Notes: generated from the sequence alone by a model not told the origin. A DNA stretch of 64,000 nucleotides from an uncultured Wohlfahrtiimonas sp. (GCA_947630895.1 CANRJJ010000001.1:62001-126000); one strand, 5' to 3'. Positions 39,206-52,413 are shown, counted from the stretch's first letter. A program made the numbers and translations.

Positions 39206-40004
39206 CTTATTCCTATATATTAATAACTCTTTATATATATAGGATGATGATGAGTTTGACAAGTTATCCACAAAAGAACAAATAATTATAATAAATTCAT
39301 AATGATAGATATCTTTCTGATTGTGAATAAAAACTGTAGAACTGAACAAATTTCTTTAGTATAAAAAAGAGAATTATTTATACACTTTATATACATAGCT
39401 TTTTCAATATTGTTATCCACATCTTTATTAACAATTCTATTTTTAATATTCATAATTTATTTGCTCATCTTTATTTTTTTAATAACTATATATAAATAAA
39501 ATAGATGATGATAAGCATTGGCTTTTATCCACAAATAATTAATAATAATCATTAAAAACAAATAGTTATTTATATTTTTATTTGTGGATAAGTATGTTTT
39601 AATTTAACTAAATATTTTGTGATAATTTTTAAAGGTATTTTTAAACAAACTATCTTCATATTTACAATCAAAGTTATCCACAGCTTTATCCAAAAAGTAT
39701 AAAATAGAGCTGAAAATATAGTTAATTAATGTAAAAAAGAGCGGGAATGTAAATTTGACGAAAGTTTAATATATTAAACAGACTCAAGAATAGTTAAATG
39801 AATCTTTTGCTTAGTGCTCAATCTGAGGTAAAATGTTCGTTTTAGACAATATGTAGATGAGACATAACTTCAAAAAATATCAATAAGCTGACTACATAAA
39901 AAAGTGAACTTAATGATATTTGGCTGACCTATTTTGAATGGGCTGCTTAGTATGTGACCAGCGACTTATTCTGTTTTTTTGCATCCTTAGCTATGAGGTA
40001 AATC
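39206..40004. other. Candidate chromosomal replication origin (oriC)
   Basis: ~800 bp AT-rich non-coding region with perfect DnaA boxes TTATCCACA at 39264-39272(+), 39413-39421(+), 39525-39533(+), 39583-39591(-), 39674-39682(+); 1-mismatch boxes at 39322-39330(-) and 39686-39694(+). Confidence 0.8.
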
Positions 40005-40388
40005 ATGGATCAACTTCAAATATTACAACCATTTTCAGATTGGGTTTCAGATGTATTGGTAGATATACCTGATGAAACAGTTGCTTTCGTTTTCAATATT
40101 TATGAAGAAGATGATGCTTATTTAGTTGATATAACAGGAACTGAAGCATTCAATGCAGACGATGAAACCTGGACGGATGAAATTAACTGGGATTCTGGTG
40201 AGGAATTATTTATTATTCCTAAAGAGAAGTTTGAAGGTGATTGGGAAGATATTCATGATGCTTTGGCGGAAACATTAGAAGCATTAATAGAACTAGATAA
40301 TGAATTAGCGGATGCCTTATGTGATTCTGATGCTGTAGCAATTGGTTTCATTGATGGCGATCTGGAAATAATATGGCAGGACGAATGA
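40005..40388 (+). CDS. Hypothetical, strongly acidic 127 aa protein
   Basis: ORF with 39 D/E, 2 K and no R; TGA overlaps the ATG of the next gene (ATGA). Confidence 0.75.
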   Translation: MDQLQILQPFSDWVSDVLVDIPDETVAFVFNIYEEDDAYLVDITGTEAFNADDETWTDEINWDSGEELFIIPKEKFEGDWEDIHDALAETLEALIELDNELADALCDSDAVAIGFIDGDLEIIWQDE

Positions 40389-41608
40389 AAATAAATATAA
40401 AAATATCCAAGGCTTTTCTTTCAATAGCATTAGGCTCTTTGTTGCCATTCACTTCAATGGCAACGTTGAGTGTTAGTTATGATCAGATGAACTACCAAGA
40501 ATTGCCTGTGACAGTTTTATATCCATTTTCGTATCAGGGCTTAGTATCCGTTGGAGAGAATAACTTTCCATCATCAGCAAGTTACTTGCCAAAAATTTTG
40601 CCCAACTATTGGGATGTTGTCGTTGTGGGACGAGATATTCTTGAACAAGAATGCACTCCTGATGGGCAGCTAGAAGTTTTAGATTATGATAAATTTCCAC
40701 ATAAAGATTTATTAACTCTCGGCGCAGTTCAAAAGTGTGGCGTAGGCTTTAGTGTTTTAGGTATGACGCTAAACTATGCTTTAGCGCATCAATATGGAGT
40801 GCCTCCAACACATTGGGTAGACTTCTTTGATTTTAATCGTTATCCAGGTAAGCGCGCTTTACCTAAACAAGCTAAATATCTATTTGAAGCAATTTTATTA
40901 GCGGATGGCGTTCAGCCTGACTACCTATATCCTTTGTTGGCAACTAAAGAAGGGCAAGATCGAGTGCTGAATAAACTCGATTTGATCTACGATGAGATTT
41001 TATGGTGGGGCGATGTTAACAATCTAAAGCTTTGGTTGGAGCAAGGTCTAGTCGCAATGTCTATCTCACCAGATGGGGCTATGCTAGCGAAAGAAGGCAT
41101 CGATACGATTGGTGTTTCTAGGCATCAGGTACTTTATGAAATGAAGTATTACGCGATGCTGAAAGATTCTAAACAAAAAGATATTGCATATGCCTTTATG
41201 TCCTATGCAACACAGCCTGAGCAACAATTAAAGCTAACCAATGCACAATATTATGGGCCAACGATTAAGCAAGCATCATCATTGGTTGTGCCACAAGTTG
41301 CAGAGTACATCACTAATAACCCTGAAAATCTACAAGGTGGGATTTTAGTTGATTATGATTTCTATGCATTACATGGAAAAGAGCTGCAAGAACGTTTTGA
41401 TGAGTGGCTAGCGAGTAAAGAAGCACCTGTTAAAAGAGTTTTAGTCTCTAACGTTGATCAAACAGCCATAGAACAGCACATGAAAGCTGATAGTAATATA
41501 GATATTTCACAAGAGAATGTGGATTTAGAGTTTGTTGGTCCGTTGCCTAAAATTTCGATCAAAGAGTTTGTAGGTCCGCAACTGATTGATAATAATGAAA
41601 AAAAGTGA
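40385..41608 (+). CDS. Polyamine-type (PotD-like) extracellular solute-binding protein
   Basis: Signal peptide MKINIKISKAFLSIALGSLLPFTSMA; THWVDFFDFNRYPGKRALP, LWLEQGLVAMSISPDGA, AYAFMSYATQPEQQ. Confidence 0.8.
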   Translation: MKINIKISKAFLSIALGSLLPFTSMATLSVSYDQMNYQELPVTVLYPFSYQGLVSVGENNFPSSASYLPKILPNYWDVVVVGRDILEQECTPDGQLEVLDYDKFPHKDLLTLGAVQKCGVGFSVLGMTLNYALAHQYGVPPTHWVDFFDFNRYPGKRALPKQAKYLFEAILLADGVQPDYLYPLLATKEGQDRVLNKLDLIYDEILWWGDVNNLKLWLEQGLVAMSISPDGAMLAKEGIDTIGVSRHQVLYEMKYYAMLKDSKQKDIAYAFMSYATQPEQQLKLTNAQYYGPTIKQASSLVVPQVAEYITNNPENLQGGILVDYDFYALHGKELQERFDEWLASKEAPVKRVLVSNVDQTAIEQHMKADSNIDISQENVDLEFVGPLPKISIKEFVGPQLIDNNEKK

Positions 41609-41679
41609 AAGCTCTGATAAAAAACCGAAATAATATTTGCATTATAAAAAATATAATGTATAGTACTTAACTTCACAGA

Positions 41680-41756
<77 letters not shown>

Positions 41757-41764
41757 ATTATAAA

Positions 41765-41793
41765 GAAGCCCACTTGAAAAAAGTGGGCTTTTT
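41765..41793 (+). terminator. Hairpin terminator/attenuator between tRNA-fMet and rimP
   Basis: AAGCCCACTT-gaaa-AAAGTGGGCTTTTT. Confidence 0.8.
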
Positions 41794-41819
41794 CGTTGCT
41801 GATCATTTTGGAGGTTGTT

Positions 41820-42335
41820 ATGCGTAAAGATCCCTTTGGATTAACAGAATTACTTGAGCCATCCATAACAGCGATGGGATATACTTTGTGGGGTATTGAG
41901 TTTCATGCAAACTCAGTGAACGCATTGCTGCGTATATTTATAGATAAAGACACAGGTGTAACTGTCGATGATTGTGCTGATGTAAGCCATCATGTAGAAG
42001 GCTTGTTAGATGTTAATGATCCAATTAGCACAGCATACACGTTAGAAGTTTCCTCACCAGGCTTAGATCGTTCATTCTTCTCTTTAGAACAAATGATGAA
42101 ATATTTAGGTTCAGAAATGGACGTCCAACTGATCAGTGTTGTTAATAATCGTCGTAGATTCAAAGCAACGTTCACTAAAGCTGAAGGCGAAAACTTAACG
42201 TTCTTTATACCAAAGTCGACAGGCAAAAAAGGTAAAGCTGCTAAACAAGTTGAAGTTACTGAAGGCGAAGAAATAACAGTTGACTACAGTATGTTAGATA
42301 AAGTGAATCTTTCCCCTACATTTTCAAAAAAATGA
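41820..42335 (+). CDS. rimP: Ribosome maturation factor RimP
   Basis: MRKDPFGLTELLEPSITAMGYTLWGIEF; GGAGG just upstream of the ATG at 41820; VSSPGLDRSFF. Confidence 0.93.
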   Translation: MRKDPFGLTELLEPSITAMGYTLWGIEFHANSVNALLRIFIDKDTGVTVDDCADVSHHVEGLLDVNDPISTAYTLEVSSPGLDRSFFSLEQMMKYLGSEMDVQLISVVNNRRRFKATFTKAEGENLTFFIPKSTGKKGKAAKQVEVTEGEEITVDYSMLDKVNLSPTFSKK

Positions 42336-42358
42336 TTGATTTATAAGAGAATTGAGCT

Positions 42359-43849
42359 ATGAATAATAAAGAAGTGATGACAGTTGCAGAAACGGTATCC
42401 AATGAAAAAGGCGTTTCTCGTGCGATTATTTTTGAAGCATTAGAATTGGCTTTAGCAGCAGCTGCAAAAAGATCTTACCCTGTTGAAGTAGATTTACGCA
42501 TCCAAATTGATCAAAGAACAGGTCATTACAAAACATTCCGTCAATGGAAAGTTGTACCTGATGATTTGCCAGCAGAAGAAAGAATGGCAACAAAACAAAT
42601 GTCTTTATCAGCGGCTCAACTGGATAATCCAGAAATTGAAGTTGGGGCGATTGTTGAAGAAGAAGTGGATAATATTCCATTTGCACGTATTGGCGCACAA
42701 ACAGCTAAACAAATTATTTATCAAAAAATCCGTGAAGCTGAACGCAGTCAAATGGCTGAATTATATAGCCAAAGATTGGGCCAATTGGTACGTGGAACGA
42801 TCAAAAAAGTTGAACGTGGCAATATCTATGTAGATTTGGGTGAGAATGTTGAAGCCTTGTTACCTAAAGAAAATACAATTCCTCGTGAAATGTTGAAAAT
42901 GGGCGATCAAGTGCGTGCGATCCTTGAAGACATCGTACAAGATGTTCGTGGACCACAAATTGTATTGTCTCGTACAACACCAAAATTGATTAAAGCATTG
43001 TTTGAAATCGAAGTACCTGAAATCAATCAAGGCAGCATTGAAATCTTGAATGCAAGCCGTGATCCAGGAAGCCGTGCAAAGATTGCTGTAAAATCATTTG
43101 ATCAGCGTATTGATCCTGTAGGTGCTTGTGTTGGTATGCGTGGATCACGTGTACAAAACATCACTAAAGAATTGAATGGCGAACGTGTAGATATTATTCT
43201 TTGGGATGATAATCCAATTCAATTTGTAATCAATGCGATGAGCCCTGCGGAAGTTGTATCTATTGTTGTAGACGAAGATCGTCACATGATGGATATCGCT
43301 GTAGAGCAGGAAAAATTATCTCAAGCAATTGGCCGTAATGGTCAAAACGTACGTTTAGCATCTGAGCTTACAGGCTGGGTTTTAAACGTAATGAGTGCTG
43401 AAGAAGCTGAAAATAAACAGCAAAAAGAATCATCACGCATTAGCGAAATTTTCGTAGATGAATTAGGCGTTGATGAAGAAGTAGCAGAAATCTTAGTTCG
43501 TGAAGGTTTCTCATCATTAGAAGAAGTTGCTTATGTTCCGATTGCAGAAATGTTAGAAATCGAAGAGTTTGACGAAGAAATCGTTGAAGCACTTCGTGAT
43601 GCTGCAAAAAATGCATTGGAATCTTATGCATCATTAAAACAAGAGTTAGGCGATAAAGCACCAAGTGCAGATTTGATTCAATTGCTGGAAGGTGATCATA
43701 TCCTCGCCTATAAACTTGCTAAGAAAGGTGTAAGCTCTTTAGATGATTTGGCTGAATTAGCAGCTGATGAATTATCTGAAATGGCATCAATCGATGAAGA
43801 TCGTGCTAGCCAATACATCATGACAGCAAGAAAAAGTTGGTTTGAATAG
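42359..43849 (+). CDS. nusA: Transcription termination/antitermination factor NusA
   Basis: 496 aa; S1/KH domains: [17 protein letters not shown]-like, [31 protein letters not shown]. Confidence 0.97.
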   Translation: MNNKEVMTVAETVSNEKGVSRAIIFEALELALAAAAKRSYPVEVDLRIQIDQRTGHYKTFRQWKVVPDDLPAEERMATKQMSLSAAQLDNPEIEVGAIVEEEVDNIPFARIGAQTAKQIIYQKIREAERSQMAELYSQRLGQLVRGTIKKVERGNIYVDLGENVEALLPKENTIPREMLKMGDQVRAILEDIVQDVRGPQIVLSRTTPKLIKALFEIEVPEINQGSIEILNASRDPGSRAKIAVKSFDQRIDPVGACVGMRGSRVQNITKELNGERVDIILWDDNPIQFVINAMSPAEVVSIVVDEDRHMMDIAVEQEKLSQAIGRNGQNVRLASELTGWVLNVMSAEEAENKQQKESSRISEIFVDELGVDEEVAEILVREGFSSLEEVAYVPIAEMLEIEEFDEEIVEALRDAAKNALESYASLKQELGDKAPSADLIQLLEGDHILAYKLAKKGVSSLDDLAELAADELSEMASIDEDRASQYIMTARKSWFE

Positions 43850-43858
43850 GGGTGAAAC

Positions 43859-46552
43859 ATGACAGACAAAACTGAAGAGAAAGCACCAAGTAAAATTACC
43901 TTGAAACGTAAAACTCATACTGAGTTGAAAGTTTCAAGCTCGCCTGGCCAAGCAAGAACTGTAGCGGTTGAAGTGCGTAAGAAAAAAACGTATGTAAAAC
44001 GTGAAACATCTCCTGTTGAAGGAGAGTTAGAAAATACAGTAGAAAATGTTGAGGCTGTATCTTCTGTAGAAACTCCAAAAACAGTAGAGAAAGTAGAAAA
44101 AGAAGCTGTTGAATCGGTTGCGGCTGAAAAGCCTGCAGCTAAATCTGAAGCAGCACCTGTGAAAAAAGATACAGGCGTTGATGTTGCACAGCAAGAACGT
44201 TTACGCATTGCTAAAGAACGTGCGGAAGCAGAAGAAAAAGCGGCACAAGAAGTTATTGATCGTCGTAAGCAGCAAGAAGAGCGTAAACAAAACGAAGAAA
44301 TTCAAAAAATTGCGGATGCAGCAAGAATGGCAAGTGAAAGTACAGTTTCTAAAGTACAGATTAGTTTCAACAATACTAGTAAGACAGAAGATAAAGGTAA
44401 GAAAAAACCTACTGGCACTGCTAATAAAACAGGTGCAAATAAACCTCGTAATAATGATTCTCGTCCTGCTAAGAGAGATGATAAACGTACTTCTGCACCA
44501 ACAGAAAGAAGAGATAACAATAGAACTGCGATACCAACAGCTGTAGAGCCAGTTGAGGCACCAGTATCACCAGTATCTAATGATCGTCCAAAAGATAAAA
44601 CAATTCGTAAACCTGCACCACGTGATTTAGATAGCTTACGTGAAGATGGTAAAAAATCTGCGGGTAAACGTGGTAAAGAAAAAGGTCGTGATCAATTCTT
44701 TGATTATGATGATGATGCAACAGCACGTCGTGGCGGTAAGAAAAAACGTGCCGGCCAACCTGCTAAACATGGTTTTACAAAACCAGTTGCACCACAAAAA
44801 AGTGAAGTTGTTTTAGGTGAAACAATTACAGTTGCTGATTTGGCACATAAAATGTCAGTAAAAGCAGCTGAAGTAATTAAAACACTCATGAAAATGGGAT
44901 CAATGGTAACGATTAACCAAGTATTGGATCAAGAAACTGCAGCAATCGTTGTAGAAGAAATGGGTCATACATACAAAATCGTAAGCGAGAACGTACTTGA
45001 AGACGAATTAATCAAAGGTTTTGATGAAAGTGATTTAGTACCAGTAACTCGCCCACCAGTTGTAACAATCATGGGTCACGTTGATCACGGTAAAACATCA
45101 TTGCTTGACTACTTGCGTAAAGCACACGTAGTAAAAGGCGAAGCTGGCGGTATTACACAGCACATTGGTGCATATCATGTGAAAACATCTAAAGGTGTGA
45201 TCACTTTCTTAGATACACCAGGACATAGTGCGTTTACCGCAATGCGTGCCCGTGGTGCGAAAGTGACGGATATCGTTGTATTGGTTGTTGCATCGGATGA
45301 TGGTGTAATGCCACAAACAATCGAAGCAATTCAACATGCAAGAGCTGCAAATGTACCAATCATTGTAGCGGTAACAAAAGTTGATAAACCAACGGCTGAT
45401 CGTGAAAGAATTTTGTCTGAACTATCTCAACAAGGCATTATTTCAGAAGAGTGGGGCGGTGAGAACTTATTCGCATTCGTTTCTTCTAAATCAGGTGAAG
45501 GTATTGATCATTTATTGGATCAAATCTTAGTACAAGCTGAAATCTTAGAATTAACAGCAGTTGCTGAAGGTCCTGCTCGCGGTGCGGTAGTTGAATCACG
45601 TTTAGATCGTGGTCGTGGTGCTGTTGCTACAGTTCTAGTTCAATCTGGTATGTTGAAAAAAGGCGATGTTGTTCTTGCTGGTTTTGAATACGGTAAAGTA
45701 CGTGCGTTGATCAACGAAAAAGGTGAACAAGTTCCTGAAGCTGGTCCATCCATTCCTGTTGCAGTCTTAGGTTTGTCTGGTGTTCCAAACGCTGGTGATG
45801 AAGTAACTGTGGTTGCTGATGAACGTAAAGCTCGTGAAATTGCATTGTTCCGTCAAGGTAAATTCCGTGAAGTGAAATTAGCAAGACAACAAAAATCTAA
45901 ACTTGAGAACTTGTTTGCAAATATCAATGACGGTTCTATGAGCGTTGTGAATGTTGTATTGAAAGCAGACGTTCAAGGTTCTGTAGAAGCATTGATTAAT
46001 GCATTAGAAGAGTTATCAACTGATGAAGTTTCAGTAAAAGTTGTTTCTAGCGGCGTAGGTGGTATCAATGAATCTGATGCAAACTTAGCAGTAGCATCTG
46101 AAGCGATTGTAATCGGCTTTAACGTACGTGCGGATAACTCGGCTAAGAAAATTATCGAAGATGAAGGTTTGGCATTACATTACTACAGCATCATTTATGA
46201 TGTAATTGATGAAATTAAAACAGCGTTGATTGGTAAATTAGCACCAGAATTTAAAGAAACAATCATCGGTATCGCGGAAGTTCGTGATGTATTCAGATCT
46301 CCAAAAATTGGCGCAATCGCTGGTTGTATGGTAACTGAAGGTGTGGTTAAACGTAATAATCCAATTCGTGTATTGCGTGATAACGTTGTTATTTATGAAG
46401 GTGCATTGGAATCATTGCGTAGATTTAAAGATGACGTTTCTGAAGTACGTAATGGTACAGAATGTGGTATTGGCGTTAAGAACTATAATGACGTTAAACC
46501 TGGTGACCAAATCGAAGTTTATGAGCGCGTTCAGGTAGAGCGTACTCTCTAA
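43859..46552 (+). CDS. infB: Translation initiation factor IF-2
   Basis: 897 aa; [44 protein letters not shown]. Confidence 0.98.
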   Translation: MTDKTEEKAPSKITLKRKTHTELKVSSSPGQARTVAVEVRKKKTYVKRETSPVEGELENTVENVEAVSSVETPKTVEKVEKEAVESVAAEKPAAKSEAAPVKKDTGVDVAQQERLRIAKERAEAEEKAAQEVIDRRKQQEERKQNEEIQKIADAARMASESTVSKVQISFNNTSKTEDKGKKKPTGTANKTGANKPRNNDSRPAKRDDKRTSAPTERRDNNRTAIPTAVEPVEAPVSPVSNDRPKDKTIRKPAPRDLDSLREDGKKSAGKRGKEKGRDQFFDYDDDATARRGGKKKRAGQPAKHGFTKPVAPQKSEVVLGETITVADLAHKMSVKAAEVIKTLMKMGSMVTINQVLDQETAAIVVEEMGHTYKIVSENVLEDELIKGFDESDLVPVTRPPVVTIMGHVDHGKTSLLDYLRKAHVVKGEAGGITQHIGAYHVKTSKGVITFLDTPGHSAFTAMRARGAKVTDIVVLVVASDDGVMPQTIEAIQHARAANVPIIVAVTKVDKPTADRERILSELSQQGIISEEWGGENLFAFVSSKSGEGIDHLLDQILVQAEILELTAVAEGPARGAVVESRLDRGRGAVATVLVQSGMLKKGDVVLAGFEYGKVRALINEKGEQVPEAGPSIPVAVLGLSGVPNAGDEVTVVADERKAREIALFRQGKFREVKLARQQKSKLENLFANINDGSMSVVNVVLKADVQGSVEALINALEELSTDEVSVKVVSSGVGGINESDANLAVASEAIVIGFNVRADNSAKKIIEDEGLALHYYSIIYDVIDEIKTALIGKLAPEFKETIIGIAEVRDVFRSPKIGAIAGCMVTEGVVKRNNPIRVLRDNVVIYEGALESLRRFKDDVSEVRNGTECGIGVKNYNDVKPGDQIEVYERVQVERTL

Positions 46553-46571
46553 TCTCTAATAGGAGAAAAAC

Positions 46572-46949
46572 ATGAGCAATGTACCAAGAACTCGTCGTAT
46601 TGATGAGCAATTGAAACAAGAATTGTCCTTGTTGATCCGTAAAGAAATTGGTGATTCACGTATTATGATGATCTCCATCACTTTTGTAAAAGTGGTGAGA
46701 GATCTCTCTCAAGCTAAAGTTTTGGTAACGTATTTAGGACCAAAAGAAGAGCGCTCAGAAATGATCGATCTTTTGAATGAATATGCCCCAATGTTCCAAA
46801 GAATGTTGGGCAAAATTCTCAAACTACGTAAGATTCCAAAATTTGAATTTGCTTATGATGAGCAGCTCGAGAAAGGAAATGAATTATCAGCTTTAATTAC
46901 AGAAGCGATCCAAGAAGACGAAGCTAAAAGTAAAGATCACGATGAGTAA
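46572..46949 (+). CDS. rbfA: Ribosome-binding factor A
   Basis: 125 aa; RTRRIDEQLKQELSLLIRKEI...KFEFAYDEQLEKG. Confidence 0.95.
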   Translation: MSNVPRTRRIDEQLKQELSLLIRKEIGDSRIMMISITFVKVVRDLSQAKVLVTYLGPKEERSEMIDLLNEYAPMFQRMLGKILKLRKIPKFEFAYDEQLEKGNELSALITEAIQEDEAKSKDHDE

Positions 46950-47856
46950 ACAAGCAAAAATTAAGCGCCGTCCTTTGGATGGCGTTTTACTTTTGGATAA
47001 GCCAAAAGGCGTATCCAGTAATAATATTTTACAAAAAATAAAATATCTCTATAAAGCTGAAAAAGCAGGGCATGCAGGTACGCTTGATCCCATGGCAACA
47101 GGCTTATTACCGATTTGCTTTGGCGAAGCGAGTAAGTTCAATCATCAGCTATTGAATAACCGTAAAACATATGAATTTACCTGTTTATTGGGTGAAGCAA
47201 CTAATACGGGTGATGCTGAAGGTGAAGTCATTGAGACGAAGGCAATTCCTGCTTTATCTACAGAAATTTTACAATCTGCATTAGAACAGTTTGTGGGTGA
47301 TATTCAGCAAGTTCCACCTATGGTTTCAGCATTACACCATGAAGGTAAAAGATTGTATGAATTGGCTAGGGAAGGGATTGAAGTAGAGCGTCCAGCGCGA
47401 GACATTACAATCTATCAATTAACTTTAATTAGTTTTGATGATAATAGCTTCACAGCATCCGTTACATGTTCAAAAGGAACATATGTGCGTGTGTTGGCAG
47501 AAGATATTGCGAAGTCTTTAGGTACATTAGGGCATTTAACAATGTTAAGACGTATTGAAGTTGCTCCTTACTTTAAACCGCAGTTAATCTCTATGGAAAT
47601 GTTGGAAAAAGCATTGGAAGAAGGAAATGCAGATGATTTATTATTACCTGTAGACAGTGCAATTGAAGATTATCCTGTTTTAATTTTCACAGAAGAAGAT
47701 AAAATTAGACTGTTGAATGGACAAAAAATAGCTTTGCCTTATCAGCTAGATCATCAATTTTATCGACTCTACACAGAAGATAAAGTATTTTTAGGATTGG
47801 GTGAACAACATTTACCGCATGTCATTAAACCTAGTCGATTGATTCAAGTTAAATAA
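46942..47856 (+). CDS. truB: tRNA pseudouridine(55) synthase TruB
   Basis: 304 aa; LDKPKGVSSNNILQK, KAGHAGTLDPMATGLLP. Confidence 0.97.
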   Translation: MSKQAKIKRRPLDGVLLLDKPKGVSSNNILQKIKYLYKAEKAGHAGTLDPMATGLLPICFGEASKFNHQLLNNRKTYEFTCLLGEATNTGDAEGEVIETKAIPALSTEILQSALEQFVGDIQQVPPMVSALHHEGKRLYELAREGIEVERPARDITIYQLTLISFDDNSFTASVTCSKGTYVRVLAEDIAKSLGTLGHLTMLRRIEVAPYFKPQLISMEMLEKALEEGNADDLLLPVDSAIEDYPVLIFTEEDKIRLLNGQKIALPYQLDHQFYRLYTEDKVFLGLGEQHLPHVIKPSRLIQVK

Positions 47857-47917
47857 ATTATGAACATTTTTGTTATAATCCTTCGAATGACAAACTAAAA
47901 ACTAATAATTATAGGAG

Positions 47918-48190
47918 ATGAGCATGTCTAAAATACTAATAATTATAGGAGGCATGCTTTTGCTTTCTTCACCATCTTGGGCTCAGGATGGGCAATCAAC
48001 AATTAACAAGTGTGACAATGGAAAAGACCCTATTGTTTATACCGAATTCGACTGTCCTGAAGGCTATGAAATAGTTACTGAAGGTTGGTTGAGTGAAACA
48101 AATATGACCAATGCTTCTGTATTTGGTAGTGATGCAAATGATTTTAGTGAAGAAAGACAATACCAATCACAAGAACAAACACTAGAATAA
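47918..48190 (+). CDS. Small secreted protein, possibly DUF4124-like
   Basis: Signal peptide ...IIGGMLLLSSPSWAQ, then INKCDNGKDPIVYTEFDCPEGYE. Confidence 0.65.
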   Translation: MSMSKILIIIGGMLLLSSPSWAQDGQSTINKCDNGKDPIVYTEFDCPEGYEIVTEGWLSETNMTNASVFGSDANDFSEERQYQSQEQTLE

Positions 48191-48204
48191 GCAAAGGTAA
48201 AGCC

Positions 48205-48609
48205 ATGATTCGGACTATGATTATCGCTGTATTTTTTCATTTATTCGCTTTTGCATATGCACAAGCTCCAGTTTTAAATAATTCTACAGTGATAATGCCG
48301 AAATCAGATACTTTAAATAAGTGTTTAAATGCTGATGGCAGTATTGTTTATACTCAATTTGAATGCGAAAAAACATCAACCAAAGCAGATAATGCTTGGG
48401 TAGAAAATGCGAATCTAACTTTTGTAATGCCTGAAAAATATGCTGTCTTTCAAGAAGGAGGGCCATTAACGATGTGGGCTAAACAAGAACAAAAGAAAAA
48501 TAAAGATAAATCATTAGAAGAGATGATAGAAGGTAAAAATTTTATAGAGCTTTTTAATATGGGGATTCAGTCTTACATTCAGCGAGCAGCTTTGTTGAAT
48601 TCTCTTTAA
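48205..48609 (+). CDS. Small secreted protein, paralog of the preceding ORF in the Cys motif
   Basis: Signal peptide MIRTMIIAVFFHLFAFAYAQA; LNKCLNADGSIVYTQFECEKTS. Confidence 0.65.
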   Translation: MIRTMIIAVFFHLFAFAYAQAPVLNNSTVIMPKSDTLNKCLNADGSIVYTQFECEKTSTKADNAWVENANLTFVMPEKYAVFQEGGPLTMWAKQEQKKNKDKSLEEMIEGKNFIELFNMGIQSYIQRAALLNSL

Positions 48610-48611
48610 AA

Positions 48612-48627
48612 AGTTTCATGTGAAACA
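48612..48627. promoter_or_regulatory. Degenerate parS-like site AGTTTCATGTGAAACA
   Basis: Two mismatches to TGTTTCACGTGAAACA; intergenic, upstream of the convergent terminator. Confidence 0.45.
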
Positions 48628-48645
48628 TTTAATTATTAGCAACAT

Positions 48646-48679
48646 AAAAAAAGAGATGAACTTAGTTCATCTCTTTTTT
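48646..48679. terminator. Bidirectional terminator between the small secreted ORF and eno
   Basis: AAAAAAGAGATGAAC-tta-GTTCATCTCTTTTTT. Confidence 0.88.
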
Positions 48680-48695
48680 GTTGATCTAATCTAAA

Positions 48696-51070
<2,375 letters not shown>

Positions 51071-51103
51071 ATGTTTCCTTTTATTGATAAAGTTTTCCAA
51101 AAA

Positions 51104-51125
51104 AAACCGCCATATCTGGCGGTTT
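51104..51125. terminator. Terminator hairpin between gltA and pyrB
   Basis: AAACCGCCA-tatc-TGGCGGTTT flanked by A/T runs. Confidence 0.75.
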
Positions 51126-51135
51126 ATAAAAATAA

Positions 51136-52413
51136 TTACATATTTCGGAGCGTGTGCCCGATATAGCGTTGTCTTGGACGAGAGATTTTCATCTTAGGAT
51201 CTGCAATCATTTCATTCCAATGAGTGATCCAACCAACTGTACGCGCCAATGCAAACAATGGCGTGAACATTTGAGTTGGGAAGCCTAACGCTTTATAGAT
51301 AATGCCTGAGTAGAAGTCTACGTTTGGATATAACTTACGTTCGATGAAGTATTCATCTTGTAATGCAACTTCTTCTAAACGTTTTGCAACTTCCATCAAT
51401 GGATCGTTACCGTATTTAGCCAATACTTCATCCGCAATACCTTTGATGAGTTTCGCACGAGGGTCGAAGTTTTTATAAACACGGTGACCAAAGCCCATCA
51501 AACGGAATGGATCTTCTTTGTCTTTTGCTTTAGCAACGTATTTACTTACATTTTCAACAGAACCAATTTCTGCCAACATTGTTAATACAGCTTCATTCGC
51601 ACCACCGTGAGAAGCACCCCATAAACATGAGATACCTGCTGATACTGCAGCATAAGGGTTAGCACCTGAAGAACCAGCCATACGAACTGTAGATGTTGAA
51701 GCATTTTGCTCATGATCAGCATGAAGAATGAATAATACATCCATTGCCTTTTCAGCAACAGGATCGATTTCATAAGGCGCACATGGTGAGCTGAACATCA
51801 TGTTCAAGAAGTTACCTGCATAAGATAATGAGTTCGTTGGATAAACTAATGGTTGTCCAATCGAGTGTTTATATGCAGCCGCAACAATAGTAGGCATTTT
51901 AGAGATCAAGCGATGAGCTGTGATCATTCTGTGCTCTGGATTATGGATATCTAACTTATCATGATAGAAGCCAGCCATCGATGCTACAGTACCCGCTAAA
52001 ATAGCCATTGGGTGCGAGTCGTATCTAAAGCCTTGTAAGAATGTGCGTAAGTTTTCATGCATCAAACTATGAGTCATGATGATGTTTTCGAATTCACTAG
52101 ATTCAGTTAATGTTGGTAATTCACCGTTATATAGTAAATAACAAACATCTAAAAAACTTGATCTTTCTGCTAATTGCTCAATTGGATAACCGCGATAAAG
52201 TAATTCACCTTTATCACCATCTAAATATGTGATGGCACTTTCACAGCTTGCCGTTGATACAAAACCAGGGTCATAGCTGAATAAGTTTAAAGTACGATTC
52301 ATTGTTGCGATATCAACAACATCATCACCATATACTGATTCAAGGATCGGGAATTCACCTTGTTTTTGTGTACGGTTATCAATATAGGTAACGCTATTTT
52401 TATTTGTTGTCAT
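51136..52413 (-). CDS. gltA: Citrate synthase
   Basis: 425 aa; [50 protein letters not shown]. Confidence 0.98.
   Translation of the reverse strand: MTTNKNSVTYIDNRTQKQGEFPILESVYGDDVVDIATMNRTLNLFSYDPGFVSTASCESAITYLDGDKGELLYRGYPIEQLAERSSFLDVCYLLYNGELPTLTESSEFENIIMTHSLMHENLRTFLQGFRYDSHPMAILAGTVASMAGFYHDKLDIHNPEHRMITAHRLISKMPTIVAAAYKHSIGQPLVYPTNSLSYAGNFLNMMFSSPCAPYEIDPVAEKAMDVLFILHADHEQNASTSTVRMAGSSGANPYAAVSAGISCLWGASHGGANEAVLTMLAEIGSVENVSKYVAKAKDKEDPFRLMGFGHRVYKNFDPRAKLIKGIADEVLAKYGNDPLMEVAKRLEEVALQDEYFIERKLYPNVDFYSGIIYKALGFPTQMFTPLFALARTVGWITHWNEMIADPKMKISRPRQRYIGHTLRNM

Noticed and set aside
39242-39254. GATGATGAT as a DnaA-trio element
   Set aside because: The described trio reads as TAG/TAA-type triplets in the other polarity; reported only as an unexplained repeated motif.
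39206-39349. N-terminal extension of the substrate-binding protein ORF (MFSSTVFIHNQKD...)
   Set aside because: A signal peptide begins at MMFKK (39205/39202); the extension overlaps DnaA-box/AT-rich sequence and is probably non-coding.
44178-44546. Alternative-frame ORF inside infB ([20 protein letters not shown]...)
   Set aside because: Overlaps the conserved IF-2 frame in a low-complexity, K/E-rich segment; no independent support.
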